This document shows positions 32,414 through 33,625 of a stretch of DNA of 33,625 nt, one piece after another. Numbering within the stretch: position 1 is the stretch's first letter; the number at the start of each line of letters is the position of its first letter. The notes below the pieces were generated by a model. That model worked only from the letters and a program-made list of their open reading frames with translations, was not told where the DNA came from and ran no database searches. Origin of the DNA: Vitrella brassicaformis. Lineage: Eukaryota > Sar > Vitrellaceae. The stretch lies in assembly GCA_001179505.1 (NCBI GenBank), contig CDMY01000522.1, positions 1 through 33,625 on the forward strand. The letters run 5' to 3'. A program made the position numbers and the translations under genes.

Positions 32414-33625
32414 ATGAGCGAGACGACGTTCCTGATCCATCTGGATGAGTTTCTGTATCCGGGTGAGCTGGAGGACTTTCTGGTGGCGCGTGACTGCTTC
32501 AGCCGCATCTGCTCGACCATCGGCACCGAGGACCTCCGATACGTCATACCGCACTGCCTCGAACTCCTGGAGTTCGCCGCCGAGCGCATCAGATCTGATG
32601 CCGCACTCGCCCTCCTCTTCATTTCTATGGGCTGCTCGGTCGGCAACGCCGCCAGGGGAGACCTGGTCGCCCGCATGAGGACCGCCAGCAGCCTCTTCCA
32701 GAAGTGGGGCGCGTTCGCGTGCTTTGTGCACCACCTGGAGCACCTCTTGGACCGGGTCAAGGAGGAGGGCGCAGGCGGGCAGGAGAGGGAGAGGGACGAC
32801 CCACAGGCCGGGCTGTACGCCCAGCCGGGTGTGCAGGAGCGCGACTTCAGGGCGGTGCTCAACCTGCTGTACATCTACTACCTCTTCCACCACGAGAACC
32901 CCGACTTCGTCGACTTTTTGCACGGCAAGGGGACGGCGGAGCTGCGGTTCTCGCCCGTGCAGACGGAGCACAAGGTGCCCTTCCTGGTGCTGCTCTCCGA
33001 GACCCTCGCCATGTTCCACAAGTGCATCAGCATCCCATGCCGCAAGACAGCTGTGCTCATCTTCAAGACACTCCAGACCTTCCTCGGCGTCGACGACAGG
33101 CACCTGGAGCCGCCGTCCGACCCAACTGCGGGCAGCAAGGACAGAGCGGCCGACTCGCCGCCCCTGCGGTCATCCTCTTCGCCACCGAGGCGCGAGGAGC
33201 CCAGCAGCCCGCCGGCAAGCCAGGCAGGTCGTGGACTGGCAGAGGAGAGGGTCGAGGGGGAGAGAGCGGAAACCCCCAGGGGGCAGAGGAGCGAGACGGC
33301 CCCTATCGTCTTGGCCTTGCCGCCTCCCTCTCCCTCTCCTTCTGGTGGCCCCGATGACGATGCGTCCATGTCGCTGCACGATCCCGACGAGATGCCGTCC
33401 GGCGGTCGGTCGTCGCCCAGTGCGGTCACTGAGGGGTCGCCGGTGCGCTTCAGCAAGCTCATGGCCGACAGGGGTTGGGAGCACCGCGACCAGTCTCGCT
33501 TGAAGGAGTTCCAGTCGTTCACGGCGCTGTGTCTGCACGAGCAGAAGCTGCGTGAGAGGTGGCACTCGGTGTACCCAAAGGCAATCGAGGAGGGGCTGCA
33601 GATCATACAGACATACAAGGTGGGG
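32414..33625 (+). CDS. STRIP1/Far11-like STRIPAK subunit, N-terminal part (runs off the window)
   Basis: An open frame of 404 codons runs without a stop to the window end. Residues 1 to about 235 are helical and match the N1221-type region of the STRIP/Far11 family. Visible blocks include ALALLFISMGCSVGNAAR, FQKWGAFACFVHHLEHLL, DFRAVLNLLYIYYLF and a segment around residues 190-232 (PFLVLLSETLAMFHKCIS, then VLIFKTLQTFLGVDD). A disordered Ser/Pro/Arg-rich linker (about 240-350) follows, then a region beginning VRFSKLMADRGWEH. In animals and fungi this protein is the core scaffold of STRIPAK, which couples PP2A to GCK kinases. The last bases (CAAGGTGGGG) look like a splice donor, so exon 1 may end at 33619. 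The family call rests on pattern and layout and is moderately sure. Confidence 0.72.
   Translation, partial: MSETTFLIHLDEFLYPGELEDFLVARDCFSRICSTIGTEDLRYVIPHCLELLEFAAERIRSDAALALLFISMGCSVGNAARGDLVARMRTASSLFQKWGAFACFVHHLEHLLDRVKEEGAGGQERERDDPQAGLYAQPGVQERDFRAVLNLLYIYYLFHHENPDFVDFLHGKGTAELRFSPVQTEHKVPFLVLLSETLAMFHKCISIPCRKTAVLIFKTLQTFLGVDDRHLEPPSDPTAGSKDRAADSPPLRSSSSPPRREEPSSPPASQAGRGLAEERVEGERAETPRGQRSETAPIVLALPPPSPSPSGGPDDDASMSLHDPDEMPSGGRSSPSAVTEGSPVRFSKLMADRGWEHRDQSRLKEFQSFTALCLHEQKLRERWHSVYPKAIEEGLQIIQTYKVG

Noticed and set aside
1-33625. A bacterial operon or defence island
   Set aside because: The pervasive spliceosomal introns, eukaryotic proteins (separase, ubiquitin, STRIP) and divergent/convergent single genes rule this out.

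Overview
This window is eukaryotic nuclear DNA. Genes are split by short introns of about 55-140 bp with GT..AG ends, spliced reading frames join cleanly across as many as 20 exons, and the gaps are rich in CA/TG and GACA/TGTC microsatellites. The D1-processing protease (ctpA) starts with a signal peptide, then a Phe-initiated transit-like region, then a second hydrophobic segment. That layout is typical of complex plastids of red-algal origin. With the G+C-rich coding sequence, ankyrin proteins and heavy intron load, an alveolate alga such as a chromerid (Vitrella-like) fits best. This assignment is inference; no marker here proves it.

Layout: (1) 179-2090 (+) secreted GH13 alpha-amylase, six exons; (2) 2555-4085 a near-identical tandem copy of amylase exons 4-6 plus 3' flank; (3) 4480-6281 (-) plastid C-terminal processing protease; (4) 7305-9215 (+) ankyrin-repeat protein; (5) 9605-18411 (-) separase, 17 exons, 2509 residues; (6) 18638-21185 (+) multipass membrane protein of unknown function, 11 exons; (7) 21902-25626 (-) 20-exon coiled-coil/AT-hook-like protein; (8) 25842-28111 (+) FolD-type methylene-THF dehydrogenase/cyclohydrolase with a long N-terminal extension; (9) 28988-29693 (-) small secreted glycine-rich protein; (10) 30211-31790 (+) protein with two ubiquitin-like units fused to an acidic/basic tail, carrying a frame break; (11) 32414 to the window end (+) 5' part of a STRIP/Far11-like STRIPAK subunit.

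The genes do not form one pathway; this reads as a normal mixed stretch of chromosome. I derived the exon models by hand, requiring GT/AG sites, phase continuity and protein-family continuity. For the amylase, ctpA, separase, coiled-coil and membrane-protein genes the full spliced length is an exact multiple of three.

I did not find a multi-gene undescribed system. The most unusual signals are: a ~118-bp sequence shared by the 5' ends of two unrelated genes; a duplicated, open and splice-compatible set of amylase terminal exons; a coiled-coil gene whose exon lengths follow a 147-nt (49-residue, seven-heptad) module; strong inverted repeats in three convergent gene gaps, one a 57-bp foldback overlapping a gene's stop codon; and TGTC tetranucleotide tracts placed at 3' splice sites.
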